DNA of 64,000 nucleotides from [Flexibacter] sp. ATCC 35103 (GTDB lineage: Bacteria > Bacteroidota > Bacteroidia > Flavobacteriales > Flavobacteriaceae): NCBI RefSeq assembly GCF_001975985.1, contig NZ_MTQF01000006.1, forward strand, positions 95,470-159,469, written 5' to 3'. This document shows positions 27,935 to 37,855 of the stretch, piece after piece; position 1 is the stretch's first letter, and each line of letters opens with the position of its first letter. The notes under the pieces are model-generated. The model was given only the letters and a program-made list of their open reading frames with translations, searched no databases and was not told the origin of the DNA. The position numbers and the translations under genes are program-made.

Positions 27935-30900
27935 TTAAAATGAAACGTTTAAATTAAACGACCATGATCTAAGAGTAGGATAACCTGCAGAAGAATTGTC
28001 GTACATATTGCGATAATGCCCTGGATAAGGATTATAAAGATCCCAAAGATTATTACCGGTTATACCTACTGAAATATTTTGCACTTTAGTTTGAGCCAGA
28101 GCCTGCTTAGGAATTTCATATGCTACTGTTAAATTTCTAATAAAACAACGAAAAGTACTCAGTTGCCAAAAATCAGAAGGATTTAATACACCTGATTGTG
28201 CCAAATTAGGATATTTTCCATTTGGATTATCAGCTCCGTACATATCATTCCAGAAAGGCTCACGTGCCCACATATTGCTAGCACTCGCAGTTGACTGACT
28301 CACTAAGTCAACAAAATTTGCTCCACCCCAGGAGGTTGATATTTGAGTTCTTACAGACAAGTTGCTGTATTTCATACCCAAATTAGTATTAAATCCATAT
28401 GTTCTGCTGCTCTTTGCTAATTTAGCATAATCATTTCCTGCAAGAATCTGACCATTTGGTCCGGTTAATGTTCCATCAGGATTTAATACTCCTGCAACAT
28501 CCTGATAAGCCAATGAACCTTTCTGAATTTTAGTAGGATCAGTTAAGCCTAAATAGCTTGGCGTACCACCAACTGCAGCTGCATTTTGAGTTAAGTAATT
28601 CCAGTAATTTGTAATATCCTGATCTGTACGTAAAATACCGTCTCCAGTAGAAGTTTCTTTCCAGGTTTTAAATCCCCATACTGGATTAAATCCTTCTGAA
28701 TACCCTTCTCTTCGCGTGTTATTTGATGGAAGTAAATTTCCCTGATCCGGATATCTTACTACTTTATTATCTGCATAACTAAAATTTATACCCACATCAT
28801 AACTTAATTTACCTTTTATTTTATCACTCCAATTAATACTAAGCTCTGATCCCCAAGCATCAACATGTGCATAATTTTGTTCTGCAAATGCACCTCCAAT
28901 AGAAATTGGTACACCTGTAGCACTACCCATATCGGTCAACATATCCTTTGTTATATCATAATAAAAATCTGCTGTAAACTGTAATCTGTTTTTTAAAAAA
29001 GCCAAATCTAAACCAAGGTTATGTTTTAAAGTTGAATCCCATTTTGCATCTCTGTTTGGATTTACTTTAGGAGTCAATCCTGATCCTAATTGGCCTCCAT
29101 TTGGTCCAAATTGCCAACCTTTATTTACAGTAAGGTCATAGAATTGATACCATTTCCACGGCTGTAGGTTGTCTTTTCCTGTTTTACCAATAGAATATCT
29201 TAATTTAAAGAAATTTACTTCTGGCAGGTTTCTTTCGAACCAAGCTTCTTTAGATGCTACCCAACCTAATTGAAGAGAAGGGAAAGTTCCCCAGTAGTTT
29301 TCTGGTGCAAACTTGGTTGAAGCATCACTACGTATAAGAAATTGCACTAAATATTTTGATTGATAATTATAATTTAAAGTTCCAAAATACGATAGTGTTG
29401 CATTATTTCCTTTTAATGCTGTAGAGTTACCTGTATCAACTATACCTGCAGTACGCCAATCGCCAAGATAATCTTTAGGAGTATTTGTATAGGCTAAACG
29501 AGTGCTTGACCAATCAGATTCTGATCTTTCAATACCAAACATTCCGCTAATTTGATGGCTTCCAAAAGTTCTGTTATAATTGGCAAAAAAGTCTGCCTGA
29601 GTACTTTTAGAAAAATTACTATTATAATATACCCTTGCATTTCTAACGTTGGTTTCTATAGCATAGTCAATAATACCACCTACCTCTGGATTTTTAATAG
29701 TAGCACTAGGATAGGCTGCACTAGCAAGATGATTATCCTGTAATTGATAATTTGTAATTCTTGCCAGGTCGTATGGTAATTGAATTTGCTCAGAATAGGT
29801 AGAATTTTTAGTTCTTGCAAAAGTCGCTTTAAAAGATAAACCTTTAACTGCAGCTACTTTGTAATTCAGCGATGCATTCACATTAAAAGATGAATCATCA
29901 GTAGTTTGGTGTGAACCATTATTCAGATTGGCAAAATAATTCCATCCTGCAATATTATTATTTGCATTTGCACTTCCAAAATTTTTATTCGTATTAGGAA
30001 ATGGAGACATATAATAATGTTTACCATCCACTGTTGTTTCCCAAGGAATAAACTTAGGCATGTGCACCAAGTAGCCATAATCAGCTTGTTCCCCACCAGC
30101 TGCAGTTCCATAACCGCCATCACTGATATTTGCTGATGCCTTAGTAAATGATTTATCAATAAATGCAGAAGTTCCAGAAATAGAAGCAGAGAAATCTAAG
30201 TTTTTTGCAATTTTAGCATTAATTCCAGTACGATAGTTCCATTTGTCATATTTTTGATAACCAAGGTTTGCATCTTGCGTTAAGTAGGTAGCTCCTGCAA
30301 AATACGTAATATCTTCGCTTCCTCCACTTATATTAAAGGAGTGTTTTTGTTGAATAGCAGGTTTCCATGCTTCTTTTAACCAATCGTAATTTAAACCTTT
30401 CATTTGTTCTAATTCAGCATCAGAAAACAAACTCGCTGGAGCAATAGTTGGATTTTGCCCCGTTAAAAATCTATTATTAAAAACTCCGAACTCATAGGCA
30501 CTCATCGTTTTAGTATGACTAACAGCATCATTAACAACAAATTGACTATTATAACTAAACTTAGCTTTACCTGCTTTACCTCTTTTGGTCTTAACAACCA
30601 CTGCACCTTGTGAAGCACGAGAACCATAAATAGCTGCAGATGCATCCTTTAGAACAGTGATACTTTCAATTTCCGACGGATCTAATCTGTTAAAAGCATC
30701 TAATGTAGCCTTACCAGTAGCTGGATCAACCTGAACCATATCATCAATTACTATTAATGGTATAGTGGAGTTTCCATCTTTAGAGAATCCAAAAGTTTGA
30801 CGAATTTGAATACTAGCAGCATCTCCAGGACGTCCTGAACCTCCAGTTACTGCAAGTCCTGGAACTAATCCTTTTAAAGCATCAGATAAATTAGTTACAG

Positions 30901-31321
30901 GCAAATCCATCAAATCATCTGGTTTAATAGTAGCAATTGCTCCGGTAAGCTCCTTTTTCCTTTGCGTACCATATCCTACAACAACTATATTTTCAAGTTG
31001 ATTAGAATCTTCTACTAATTTTGTACTCAAAACTGTACGTCCATTTAATGGTACTTCTGATTTTTTCATTCCAATGAAAGAAAAAACTAAAGTTGCCCCA
31101 CTTTTTACTTTAATTGTATACTGTCCATTAAAATCTGTCGTGACTGTGTTTTTTGTAGATTTTTCAGTTACGTTAACTCCAGGTAATTGACCTCCTAGAT
31201 TGTCAGTAACAGTTCCTGTTACAGTTACAATAGTGTAAGTGACTGTGTTTTGAGCATAACTCATCACCGTCATCATTGTAAACAAAAGAAAACTACATCT
31301 CTTTATAAGTGCTTGTTTCAT
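27935..31321 (-). CDS. susC: SusC-like TonB-dependent outer-membrane transporter
   Basis: 1128 residues with signal peptide (ending VMSYAQ), a carboxypeptidase-regulatory-like beta-sandwich (GTVTDNLGGQLPGVNVTEKS, about 35-110), the SusC hallmark ENIVVVGYGTQRKKE near 107 that contains the TonB-box region, the plug (LKGLVPGLAVTGGSG, VLKDASAAIYGSR) and a 22-strand barrel ending in Phe (NLNVSF). Together with SusD it imports oligosaccharides into the periplasm. It is the leader gene of the left-hand run. A promoter with the shared CAGGA-N3-TACAGG element lies 134-178 bp upstream. It is the only SusC/SusD pair here, serving about two dozen enzymes, an unusually high ratio. Confidence 0.97.
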   Translation of the reverse strand: MKQALIKRCSFLLFTMMTVMSYAQNTVTYTIVTVTGTVTDNLGGQLPGVNVTEKSTKNTVTTDFNGQYTIKVKSGATLVFSFIGMKKSEVPLNGRTVLSTKLVEDSNQLENIVVVGYGTQRKKELTGAIATIKPDDLMDLPVTNLSDALKGLVPGLAVTGGSGRPGDAASIQIRQTFGFSKDGNSTIPLIVIDDMVQVDPATGKATLDAFNRLDPSEIESITVLKDASAAIYGSRASQGAVVVKTKRGKAGKAKFSYNSQFVVNDAVSHTKTMSAYEFGVFNNRFLTGQNPTIAPASLFSDAELEQMKGLNYDWLKEAWKPAIQQKHSFNISGGSEDITYFAGATYLTQDANLGYQKYDKWNYRTGINAKIAKNLDFSASISGTSAFIDKSFTKASANISDGGYGTAAGGEQADYGYLVHMPKFIPWETTVDGKHYYMSPFPNTNKNFGSANANNNIAGWNYFANLNNGSHQTTDDSSFNVNASLNYKVAAVKGLSFKATFARTKNSTYSEQIQLPYDLARITNYQLQDNHLASAAYPSATIKNPEVGGIIDYAIETNVRNARVYYNSNFSKSTQADFFANYNRTFGSHQISGMFGIERSESDWSSTRLAYTNTPKDYLGDWRTAGIVDTGNSTALKGNNATLSYFGTLNYNYQSKYLVQFLIRSDASTKFAPENYWGTFPSLQLGWVASKEAWFERNLPEVNFFKLRYSIGKTGKDNLQPWKWYQFYDLTVNKGWQFGPNGGQLGSGLTPKVNPNRDAKWDSTLKHNLGLDLAFLKNRLQFTADFYYDITKDMLTDMGSATGVPISIGGAFAEQNYAHVDAWGSELSINWSDKIKGKLSYDVGINFSYADNKVVRYPDQGNLLPSNNTRREGYSEGFNPVWGFKTWKETSTGDGILRTDQDITNYWNYLTQNAAAVGGTPSYLGLTDPTKIQKGSLAYQDVAGVLNPDGTLTGPNGQILAGNDYAKLAKSSRTYGFNTNLGMKYSNLSVRTQISTSWGGANFVDLVSQSTASASNMWAREPFWNDMYGADNPNGKYPNLAQSGVLNPSDFWQLSTFRCFIRNLTVAYEIPKQALAQTKVQNISVGITGNNLWDLYNPYPGHYRNMYDNSSAGYPTLRSWSFNLNVSF

Positions 31322-31454
31322 AAATGTTTTTTTTGGTTAGGTTAGTAATTGTTAGTGTTAGTCATGTTTAATATGCTTTCAATCTAATAAACAAAATGTA
31401 AAGTAATCTTAAAGTATTTATTAAATGTTAAAAACACATTTATTAATTTTGAAC

Positions 31455-31499
31455 CAAAAATATAACGATTGCGTATTACAACCGTCCTGTAGTATCCTG
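31455..31499 (-). promoter_or_regulatory. susC promoter with CAGGA-N3-TACAGG element
   Basis: Read on the minus strand, TATTTTTG (31462-31455) fits the Bacteroidota -7 box TANNTTTG. TTG (31481-31479), 16 bp upstream, could be the -33 box; the usual spacing is slightly longer. Just upstream, 31499-31486 reads CAGGATACTACAGG, two CAGG units one helical turn (10 bp) apart. Nearly the same element stands before the GH78 at 54361 and GH141 at 61785. The implied leader is about 125 bases. Start site inferred. Confidence 0.6.
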
Positions 31500-31986
31500 C
31501 TTCAATACTATTATGCCAAAAAATTACACTTAAAAAAACAATATTAATAAAAAAAATAAAGAAAAAATGTATGTATCAGAAAAAATGAAGAATAAGTTTG
31601 ACTATTATCCAATACAAAAAGTACTTTTATCTAAAAAGAAGAAAAAAAAACAGTAAAAACAATTATACGTTATTTAATTCGTAAAATTGATTTAGTTGAA
31701 GCTTGATAACGAAATGATTAAAGAATATATTTCGCAAATATATACTTACGGATTTTTGGCAAAATCTCCTTTAAAATTGTATAAAAAACCTACAACATTC
31801 CTTAAAACATTGACATAAACTTAGTCCTGGTCGTAGAAAAAAAAAATGTTTTTTAAACGTAATTTCTGACCAATAAATTTCAATGGACATTTTATTACAT
31901 AAAAAAAACAAAATTTTGTTTAACCTTTAAAGAACAGGTAGTTCTTGAACAAGAATAATTTGATAAAAACTACAATTTCTTCCTAC
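31500..31986. other. AT-rich stretch without a convincing gene
   Basis: No supported gene lies between the susC promoter and the CE8 stop. Beyond the CE8 stop on the minus strand is an ACAAAATTTTGT palindrome (about 31909-31920) followed by T8, which may end the upstream transcript, and an interrupted palindrome AAGAAC/GTTCTT near 31930-31947. The rest is AT-rich homopolymer runs. A 29-codon lysine-rich frame on the plus strand (31567) was not accepted as a gene. Confidence 0.5.
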
Positions 31987-32973
31987 TTATTTATTCGGAT
32001 TCCATCCATTCAAAACCAAATCTCTGTTGTATTTTTTAAGATCTGATTTTTTAAGCTGATGCGACCAAGAAACTCTTTTGGATATGTTTTTTGCACTTTT
32101 TCCTGTACTGGCATATTCAGCATAATAAGCAGTTTTATCCTTATTCGGAAATCGGGTATCAATCCACTCATTCCAGCCTTCGGGTACAATATGCGAACCT
32201 ATATCAGTATTTATAAAAACCGTTTGAGCATACGGCCTCCAGGGTCTTCCCAAAAAAACTTTATCGACTGTATTGTCTTTGGCAGTAAGTTTGCAATCTG
32301 TAAAAACAAAACCATAGATCTGATCTTTAGGCGTTGAAGCTGCTGTGATATAAGAATTGATCAAACTTTCGATCGTGCATTTATAAAAATAAGCTGTCGC
32401 AGCTCCAAAAATAAAATCGGTTGTGCCATTTATAAAACAATCTTCAAAATAAGTACGAACACTTCCTTCAGATAAATAAAGTGTATCCTGATTTCCCAGT
32501 ATGTTACAATTTTTCACGATTACGCGATCACTTTTGATATGCAAGGCAACGGCCTGTCCTACTCTTCCAGCCGTATTTTCGACAGTAAGATTTTCGAGCG
32601 TGCAATCATTTGCCTGAATCAAAAAAGAATAGGATGTAGAAGTCCCAAATGCTGTCTTGCCCGAAGCATCTGTTTCTCTAAGGGGTTTTCCTGAATAATC
32701 ATTAAAAGAAATAACGCTTTTATTTCTATCTGACCCTTTTAAGGTAATAAATGTTTTAGTAGACGGAATAACCAATTTCTCTGTATAAATTCCGGGTTTG
32801 ATAGTTATAATAACACGTTTAACAGAATTATCCCTAACATTATTTATGGCTTCCTGAATGGTTCTAAAATCTCCAGAATCATCTTGAGCAACGATTAATG
32901 CCAACTTATTATCGATAGTTTGTGCTGATAAAAAAGTAGTTATTAATAAAAATGATGTTAAAATGTATTTCAT
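31987..32973 (-). CDS. Pectin methylesterase, CE8
   Basis: 328 residues with signal peptide (ending LSAQ) and a right-handed beta-helix. All CE8 motifs are present: GNQDTLYLSEG (about 158; Gln and acid/base Asp), TTDFIFGAA (about 183; nucleophile Asp) and LGRPWRPYAQTVF (about 243; Arg and Trp of the substrate site). The start of the domain carries QEAINNV and the end GWNEW. It removes methyl esters from homogalacturonan so that PL1 and GH28 enzymes can act. It is the last gene of the middle minus-strand run, directly upstream of the susC promoter region. Length is normal; nothing is missing. Confidence 0.95.
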   Translation of the reverse strand: MKYILTSFLLITTFLSAQTIDNKLALIVAQDDSGDFRTIQEAINNVRDNSVKRVIITIKPGIYTEKLVIPSTKTFITLKGSDRNKSVISFNDYSGKPLRETDASGKTAFGTSTSYSFLIQANDCTLENLTVENTAGRVGQAVALHIKSDRVIVKNCNILGNQDTLYLSEGSVRTYFEDCFINGTTDFIFGAATAYFYKCTIESLINSYITAASTPKDQIYGFVFTDCKLTAKDNTVDKVFLGRPWRPYAQTVFINTDIGSHIVPEGWNEWIDTRFPNKDKTAYYAEYASTGKSAKNISKRVSWSHQLKKSDLKKYNRDLVLNGWNPNK

Positions 32974-32998
32974 AGTTTTAGTTTAAGGTTTCAGTATT

Positions 32999-33105
32999 GT
33001 AGAGACGCACTGCGGTGCGTCTACGTCGTGTATATCTCATTTTATTCAAAAAATTACAATAACAGTTTGGTTAAAATACGTAAGACGCACTGCTGTGTGT
33101 CTCTA
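32999..33105. repeat. Nested palindromes (AGACGCACTGCGGTGCGTCT type)
   Basis: AGACGCAC/GTGCGTCT at 33003-33022 forms a short perfect hairpin. A decayed second copy at about 33080-33105 is in reverse complement to it, so the two also pair with each other across about 55 bases. It lies between the CE8 and GH127 genes. Confidence 0.75.
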
Positions 33106-33145
33106 CAGAAAATAGGAATGTTTTTTACAATAAATAATTTTACTC

Positions 33146-35167
33146 TTAATGCGACATCCAAACAGTCATTTCACCTTTGCCTTTATTTCCCCACGCAAAA
33201 TACGGAATCAATTTTACAGTAATCTCTTTTTCTTCTTTAGCCGAAATAGGGTTGTAAAGTATTTGGTTCCATGAATTATTAGCTGCAATTGTAGCACTTG
33301 CTTCAATGGTTAATAATTTTCTATTTCTTAATTCTATAAAATCTGTTTTGAATTTTGAATTTAGGTTTAAGATGACATCGTTTACACTCGAATTTGCAGC
33401 AAGTTGATCTGATTCTAGACAATAAACCAACGGACCTCTTTTTACTGCAACCTGATTTTTAATTTCTTCTACTAAAGGATTCGCTTGCATCAATTCTACC
33501 GGCATCGGAATATTCAATTCGATAACGTCTCCTTTTTTCCATTTTTGTTCCAGTTTAAAATAGGTTCCTGAAAAGATTTTACCTTCAACTTTAGAATTAT
33601 TAACAGAAACTTCGGCACCGCTACTCCAACCCGGAATTCTTAAAAAGAAAGCATGAGTTTCTTTTGGCGCTTTTAATATCTTTAGAACAATTTTTCCGTC
33701 CCAAGGATAATTAGTTTGCTGTTCTACTTCAAGCAATTCTCCGCTTATAGTCTTAGTATTCAAATGATTACTTCCGTATAAATTCACAAACAAACCTTCT
33801 TTTGAAAGATTGTAAGCATAATTTCCAACTTCGGCAACTGTTCTGGTTACGTTTGGAGCACAGCAATTTGATAACTTAATATATCCTTCGCGCTCATTTC
33901 CCCATCGTTGCTGAAAAGGTAAATCATCAGAGACATTCAAAGGATTGTTGTAACAGAATTTTTCTCCTTCTAAATCTACTCCGGAAAGTACACTATTATA
34001 CAAAGTTAACTCGACAATATCTGCATATTTTGCTTCTCCGGTAATTTGCAGCATTCTCCAATTCCACAATACATTTCCAATATTGGCGCATGTTTCTGTA
34101 TGCGCTGTAGCGTTGGGCAATTGAAACGGACGCCCGTATGCCTGATGAATTTTCTGAACTACCGTAGGATCATATGAAGTTCCGTCCGGAGAAACTCCAT
34201 CATACAAAGCTCCGCAAGCTCCGGTAATGTACATTTTTCGATACGCGACATCATCCCAAATCGATTCGAGATTATCCAATAATTTCTTTTCTCCGGTTTC
34301 TGCATATAAATCAGCAACTCCGGCATACAAGTAATTGGCTCTTACCGCATGACCCATTGCCGTGGTTTGTTGCCTAAACGGAATTCTGTCCTGATTATCA
34401 TCGGTTCCGTCATTGGTTGTTCCTCTAATATCAATCAGATTATTCGCCAATTCCAGATATTTTGGATTTTTAGTTGTTCGGTACATCTCGACAATTCCCA
34501 TATAATGAGATGGACAAATAGCATTTCGAGCCAATTCCGGTGAGGCTTTTTTGTAGAAATCATATAAATAATCCGCAACACCTTTTGCAATATTCAGGAA
34601 ATTAGTTTTTCCTGTGGCACGATAATGAATGCAGGCAGCAGTCATCAAATGTCCCATATTGTATTTTTCGAATCCTAATTGTTTTTTTACTTCTTCAGGA
34701 CCTAAAGTTGCCCAGCGCTCATCAATTAAAACCGGAGTATGAATATAACCGTCCTTGCGTTGTACTTTAGCAAAAAGTGCAATGGCTTTATCCATTTCTG
34801 CATCTAGTTTTTTATCTTTTGTAACGGCATAAGTAGCTGCCATTCCTTCAAAAATTTTATAAAAATCACCATCATGAAATGAAGGTCCGCTAAATTTTCC
34901 TTTCATTAAACCAGCTGCAATTTCGAAGTTTTTATAAGCATGCGAAACAGAATCATTATGATACAAATTCCACATATAGGGCAAAGTGTTTTTAGTTTCT
35001 ACATCAAATTGTTCTTTCCAGAAACCATTTGTCCATTTTACATCCTCTAAACTCACACTTTGTAATTTAGAGTATGGACTATTCGAATTGGCAACCAAAC
35101 CTTTATTCTGCGCCATAAAAGTACTTGAAAAAAGCAAAGCTGATAATATGATGATGTTATTTTTCAT
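33146..35167 (-). CDS. GH127 beta-L-arabinofuranosidase-type hydrolase
   Basis: 673 residues from the ATG at 35167, which directly begins a signal peptide (MKNNIIILSA... TFMAQ); the ORF opens 60 bases earlier. It belongs to the former DUF1680 group. The zinc/cysteine active site typical of GH127 is visible: Glu and Cys in HTETCANIGNVLWNW (about 358) and the Cys pair in KLSNCCAPNVTR (about 434), one of which is the nucleophile in studied members. An (alpha/alpha)6 barrel comes first and beta-sandwich domains follow. GH127 enzymes remove beta-L-arabinofuranose, and an RG-II-PUL member acts on aceric acid linkages. Either would suit this locus. Confidence 0.92.
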   Translation of the reverse strand: MKNNIIILSALLFSSTFMAQNKGLVANSNSPYSKLQSVSLEDVKWTNGFWKEQFDVETKNTLPYMWNLYHNDSVSHAYKNFEIAAGLMKGKFSGPSFHDGDFYKIFEGMAATYAVTKDKKLDAEMDKAIALFAKVQRKDGYIHTPVLIDERWATLGPEEVKKQLGFEKYNMGHLMTAACIHYRATGKTNFLNIAKGVADYLYDFYKKASPELARNAICPSHYMGIVEMYRTTKNPKYLELANNLIDIRGTTNDGTDDNQDRIPFRQQTTAMGHAVRANYLYAGVADLYAETGEKKLLDNLESIWDDVAYRKMYITGACGALYDGVSPDGTSYDPTVVQKIHQAYGRPFQLPNATAHTETCANIGNVLWNWRMLQITGEAKYADIVELTLYNSVLSGVDLEGEKFCYNNPLNVSDDLPFQQRWGNEREGYIKLSNCCAPNVTRTVAEVGNYAYNLSKEGLFVNLYGSNHLNTKTISGELLEVEQQTNYPWDGKIVLKILKAPKETHAFFLRIPGWSSGAEVSVNNSKVEGKIFSGTYFKLEQKWKKGDVIELNIPMPVELMQANPLVEEIKNQVAVKRGPLVYCLESDQLAANSSVNDVILNLNSKFKTDFIELRNRKLLTIEASATIAANNSWNQILYNPISAKEEKEITVKLIPYFAWGNKGKGEMTVWMSH

Positions 35168-35251
35168 TTTTGAATATTTTGTATTGTAATGATTTGTAAC
35201 GCTGATAAAACGGATTGCCCTTGGCAAAACGCGGATAAAAACGGATTTTTT

Positions 35252-35320
35252 ATCTGCTAGATCTGCTAAATCTGCGTGAGAAAAAAATAGCTCGCAGATT
35301 TAGCAGATTTGGCAGATTTT
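35252..35320. repeat. Inverted repeat (ATCTGCTAAATCTGCG family)
   Basis: The arm 35252-35280 is nearly complementary to 35291-35320 (ATCTGCTAAATCTGCG against CGCAGATTTAGCAGAT), with a loop of about 10 bases. GCGGATAAAAACGGA and AATCTGTGTG fragments flank it. The gap between PL1 and GH127 contains nothing else. Confidence 0.85.
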
Positions 35321-35394
35321 TTTCATTTGCTTTGGATTAAATTAAAATCTGTAATTATCTGCTTAAATCCTTTTAAATCTGTGTGAAACCTTTT

Positions 35395-37848
35395 TTATTT
35401 CACAAAGAAATTTATCGTTCTGCTCATAGAATCTCCATCAGCATCTTTTACGGTCAATATAAAAGAAGCGAATCCTGGTTCTATGGATGTAAACTCAATA
35501 TCTTTTCCTTTTAGAATTACTTTTCCATTTTTAAGATCAGAGAAAGTATAGACCGGTTTATTCTCATATCCTTTAAAATAATCTTCAGCCGAAAGCACTT
35601 TCTTTTCACCGGAATTCACAAAATAATGAGGCGTTAACATCCAGTCTAAATAATTATCTAACTGCGTAAATCCGTCTTTATCCATATCTGAATTAGCATC
35701 AGAGAAATCTCCAATTTTAGAGTTTTCGTTTAAACCAAGAGCTTTTTCCCACCAGTTTGGCAATCCGTCATGATCTGTATCCCAATCTGCCGGACGCGTT
35801 TCTGAAACAAAATTTGGCCATCCTCCCGCATCTTGTTCGTTATCGATCATTCCGCCTAAACCGCTTTTGCTTCCTTTATACGTATAGGTTCCTTTTAGGG
35901 TTTCATCAACAATTCGATTATCATGTTTATCAAAAAAAGGCTGATTGGCACCAACATCAGAAAGTACATTTTTATAAGCCGCTTTCGCCGATTGTGTTTC
36001 TACGAATGATTCAAAAAATGGCTTATCGACAAACGTTTCATACTCCACTATTTCTTTATTTGTTACCGTCATTTTTCTGCCTTTTTCCTGAGATTTCTCA
36101 TCAAAATAGCCCGGCATTACATTTCCGTTAAAATAATAACGCTGCATTCCTTTTCCAACTCCTTCATGTTGTGCATTTAAGGCAACAAAAATTCCTGTTG
36201 AAGCGCCCGGTTTATAAAAATTATTTACAAAATTCACTTCATTTGCACCACCATCAGTTGTGCGGTGTCCCCAGTTATAAACCACATTATTTGTTATATC
36301 TACTTTACCTGAATAATAACCATCTCCATTTAATCCTCCTCCAATACTCCAGTTTCGTCCGTAATTATGAGCCAGTAGATTATGATGAAAACTACCAATA
36401 TCACCGCCAATTGTTGCTGCATAACCATGCATTTTTCCTGCTTCGTATTTATCATGTCCAGCCACATTTAAGGCCTCAGAAATTAAAGTTCGCTGTAATG
36501 TGATATGATGTGCACCACGAGAACTAAATGATTCGTCGATCGTCCAGCTAATCGAGCAATGATCGATTATACTGTAATTTGCTCCCGTTAATCCCATTCC
36601 GTCATAAGTAGTTCCGCCACCAATTCTAACTTTCAAAAAACGAACAACACCATCATTTCCCGTAAGTCCAATTGGCGCTCTGCTAATCGTAATTCCTTCT
36701 CCCGGTGCAGTTTGACCTGCTATTGTAATATAAGGTTGGTTTACTACTAATCTTGAAGCCAGTTTAATATTTCCAGATATATTAAAAACGATTGTTCTTG
36801 GACCAATTTGCTGATTTACAGCGTCACGCAAACTTCCCGGACCATCATCATTTAAATTTGTTACTTCCAGAACTTTTCCGCCTCTTCCTCCCACTGCAAA
36901 ACGGCCGTAACCTTCAGCTCCCGGAAAAGCCAATTGTGCCGGTTTAAACGACCAGACGTTTCCTAAAGTTATCTCACCTTTTGCGTCGACTTCATCGATG
37001 CGCCAGTAATAAGTTGAACCACTGTATAAATCTGCAACAGGAAAAGTATTATTGGTTAATTTGCCTTTAAATTCTTTTGAAGCATCAGTTGCATTTGTGA
37101 CCGCAGTTGAATCTTCTCCAAAATACAATTTATGTGCTACAGCCTTTTTTGAAGCGTTCCATTTTAGTATTGTAGTTTTATCTGCCACGACAACATGTTC
37201 ATCTCTGTTTTTTGGCTCAGGTGAACGTGCCTGATTCATTAAGTTGGGCGTATCGATCTCAAAACCATTGATTACAATTTGTTTGACAACATCCGGATTT
37301 GTTGTTGGGTCAATTTCAAAACGAATGATTACATCTTTGGCTTTTACGGCATTAAAAGTAATATAAGCCATTGTTGCCTCTATTTTGGCATTTGCTCTTT
37401 GACTCGCCTGTACCGTTTCCTGCAGTTTTCCGTTTACGTAAATTTTTATTGGCGAAAATGTTTTTCCTGTAATCACATCAAAAGCATTGTGAAAGGTTAA
37501 AAGTGTATGTTTTCCTGTTTTTAATCCGCTTATTTTTAATTCCAGATTTTCAGCCGTTACCAATCCGTCGCTTCCTAATCGATTATAATATGGTGCGCTC
37601 ATTCCTACTTTATACCATTTTGAAGTAAAGTTTCCTTTTAGTTTAAAGGTTAGATTATTGAATGATTTCTCGGCTTCTTTTGCGTCGTTAATCACCCAGG
37701 AATCATAACCTGGGTCATGAACTTCTTCTAATCTTCGTTGAAAAAAGTCAAAATCGACTTTTACGATTTGCTTTTCAGCTGATTGTGCTTGTCCGTTTGC
37801 GGCAAAAAGTAATGCCAGGGCAAATGAACTGAATAATTTTTTGGTCAT
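35395..37848 (-). CDS. Multidomain pectate lyase, PL1
   Basis: 817 residues, signal peptide ending NGQAQ. Domain order: a galactose-binding-like beta-sandwich (about 25-200, with KIYVNGKLQET), a fibronectin-III-like module (about 215-305, HKLYFGEDSTA to YYWRIDEVDAKG), the PL1 helix starting at LAFPGAEGYGRFAVGGRGG (about 308), a thrombospondin-3-like Ca segment (DTDHDGLPNWWEK, DMDKDGFTQLDNY, about 690-730) and a C-terminal Ig-like strand block ending SRTINFFVK. It is 250 residues longer than the PL1 pair near susD because of the two added N-terminal modules, suggesting binding to cell-wall pectin. The DUF5703 stop is only 7 bp upstream, so the two are co-translated or coupled. Confidence 0.9.
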   Translation of the reverse strand: MTKKLFSSFALALLFAANGQAQSAEKQIVKVDFDFFQRRLEEVHDPGYDSWVINDAKEAEKSFNNLTFKLKGNFTSKWYKVGMSAPYYNRLGSDGLVTAENLELKISGLKTGKHTLLTFHNAFDVITGKTFSPIKIYVNGKLQETVQASQRANAKIEATMAYITFNAVKAKDVIIRFEIDPTTNPDVVKQIVINGFEIDTPNLMNQARSPEPKNRDEHVVVADKTTILKWNASKKAVAHKLYFGEDSTAVTNATDASKEFKGKLTNNTFPVADLYSGSTYYWRIDEVDAKGEITLGNVWSFKPAQLAFPGAEGYGRFAVGGRGGKVLEVTNLNDDGPGSLRDAVNQQIGPRTIVFNISGNIKLASRLVVNQPYITIAGQTAPGEGITISRAPIGLTGNDGVVRFLKVRIGGGTTYDGMGLTGANYSIIDHCSISWTIDESFSSRGAHHITLQRTLISEALNVAGHDKYEAGKMHGYAATIGGDIGSFHHNLLAHNYGRNWSIGGGLNGDGYYSGKVDITNNVVYNWGHRTTDGGANEVNFVNNFYKPGASTGIFVALNAQHEGVGKGMQRYYFNGNVMPGYFDEKSQEKGRKMTVTNKEIVEYETFVDKPFFESFVETQSAKAAYKNVLSDVGANQPFFDKHDNRIVDETLKGTYTYKGSKSGLGGMIDNEQDAGGWPNFVSETRPADWDTDHDGLPNWWEKALGLNENSKIGDFSDANSDMDKDGFTQLDNYLDWMLTPHYFVNSGEKKVLSAEDYFKGYENKPVYTFSDLKNGKVILKGKDIEFTSIEPGFASFILTVKDADGDSMSRTINFFVK

Positions 37849-37855
37849 GTTTTTT

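Noticed and set aside
31567..31656. 29-codon plus-strand ORF (MYVSEKMKNKFDYYPIQ...)
   Set aside because: Very short, lysine-rich from A runs, with no promoter-like signal or family resemblance; likely chance in AT-rich DNA.
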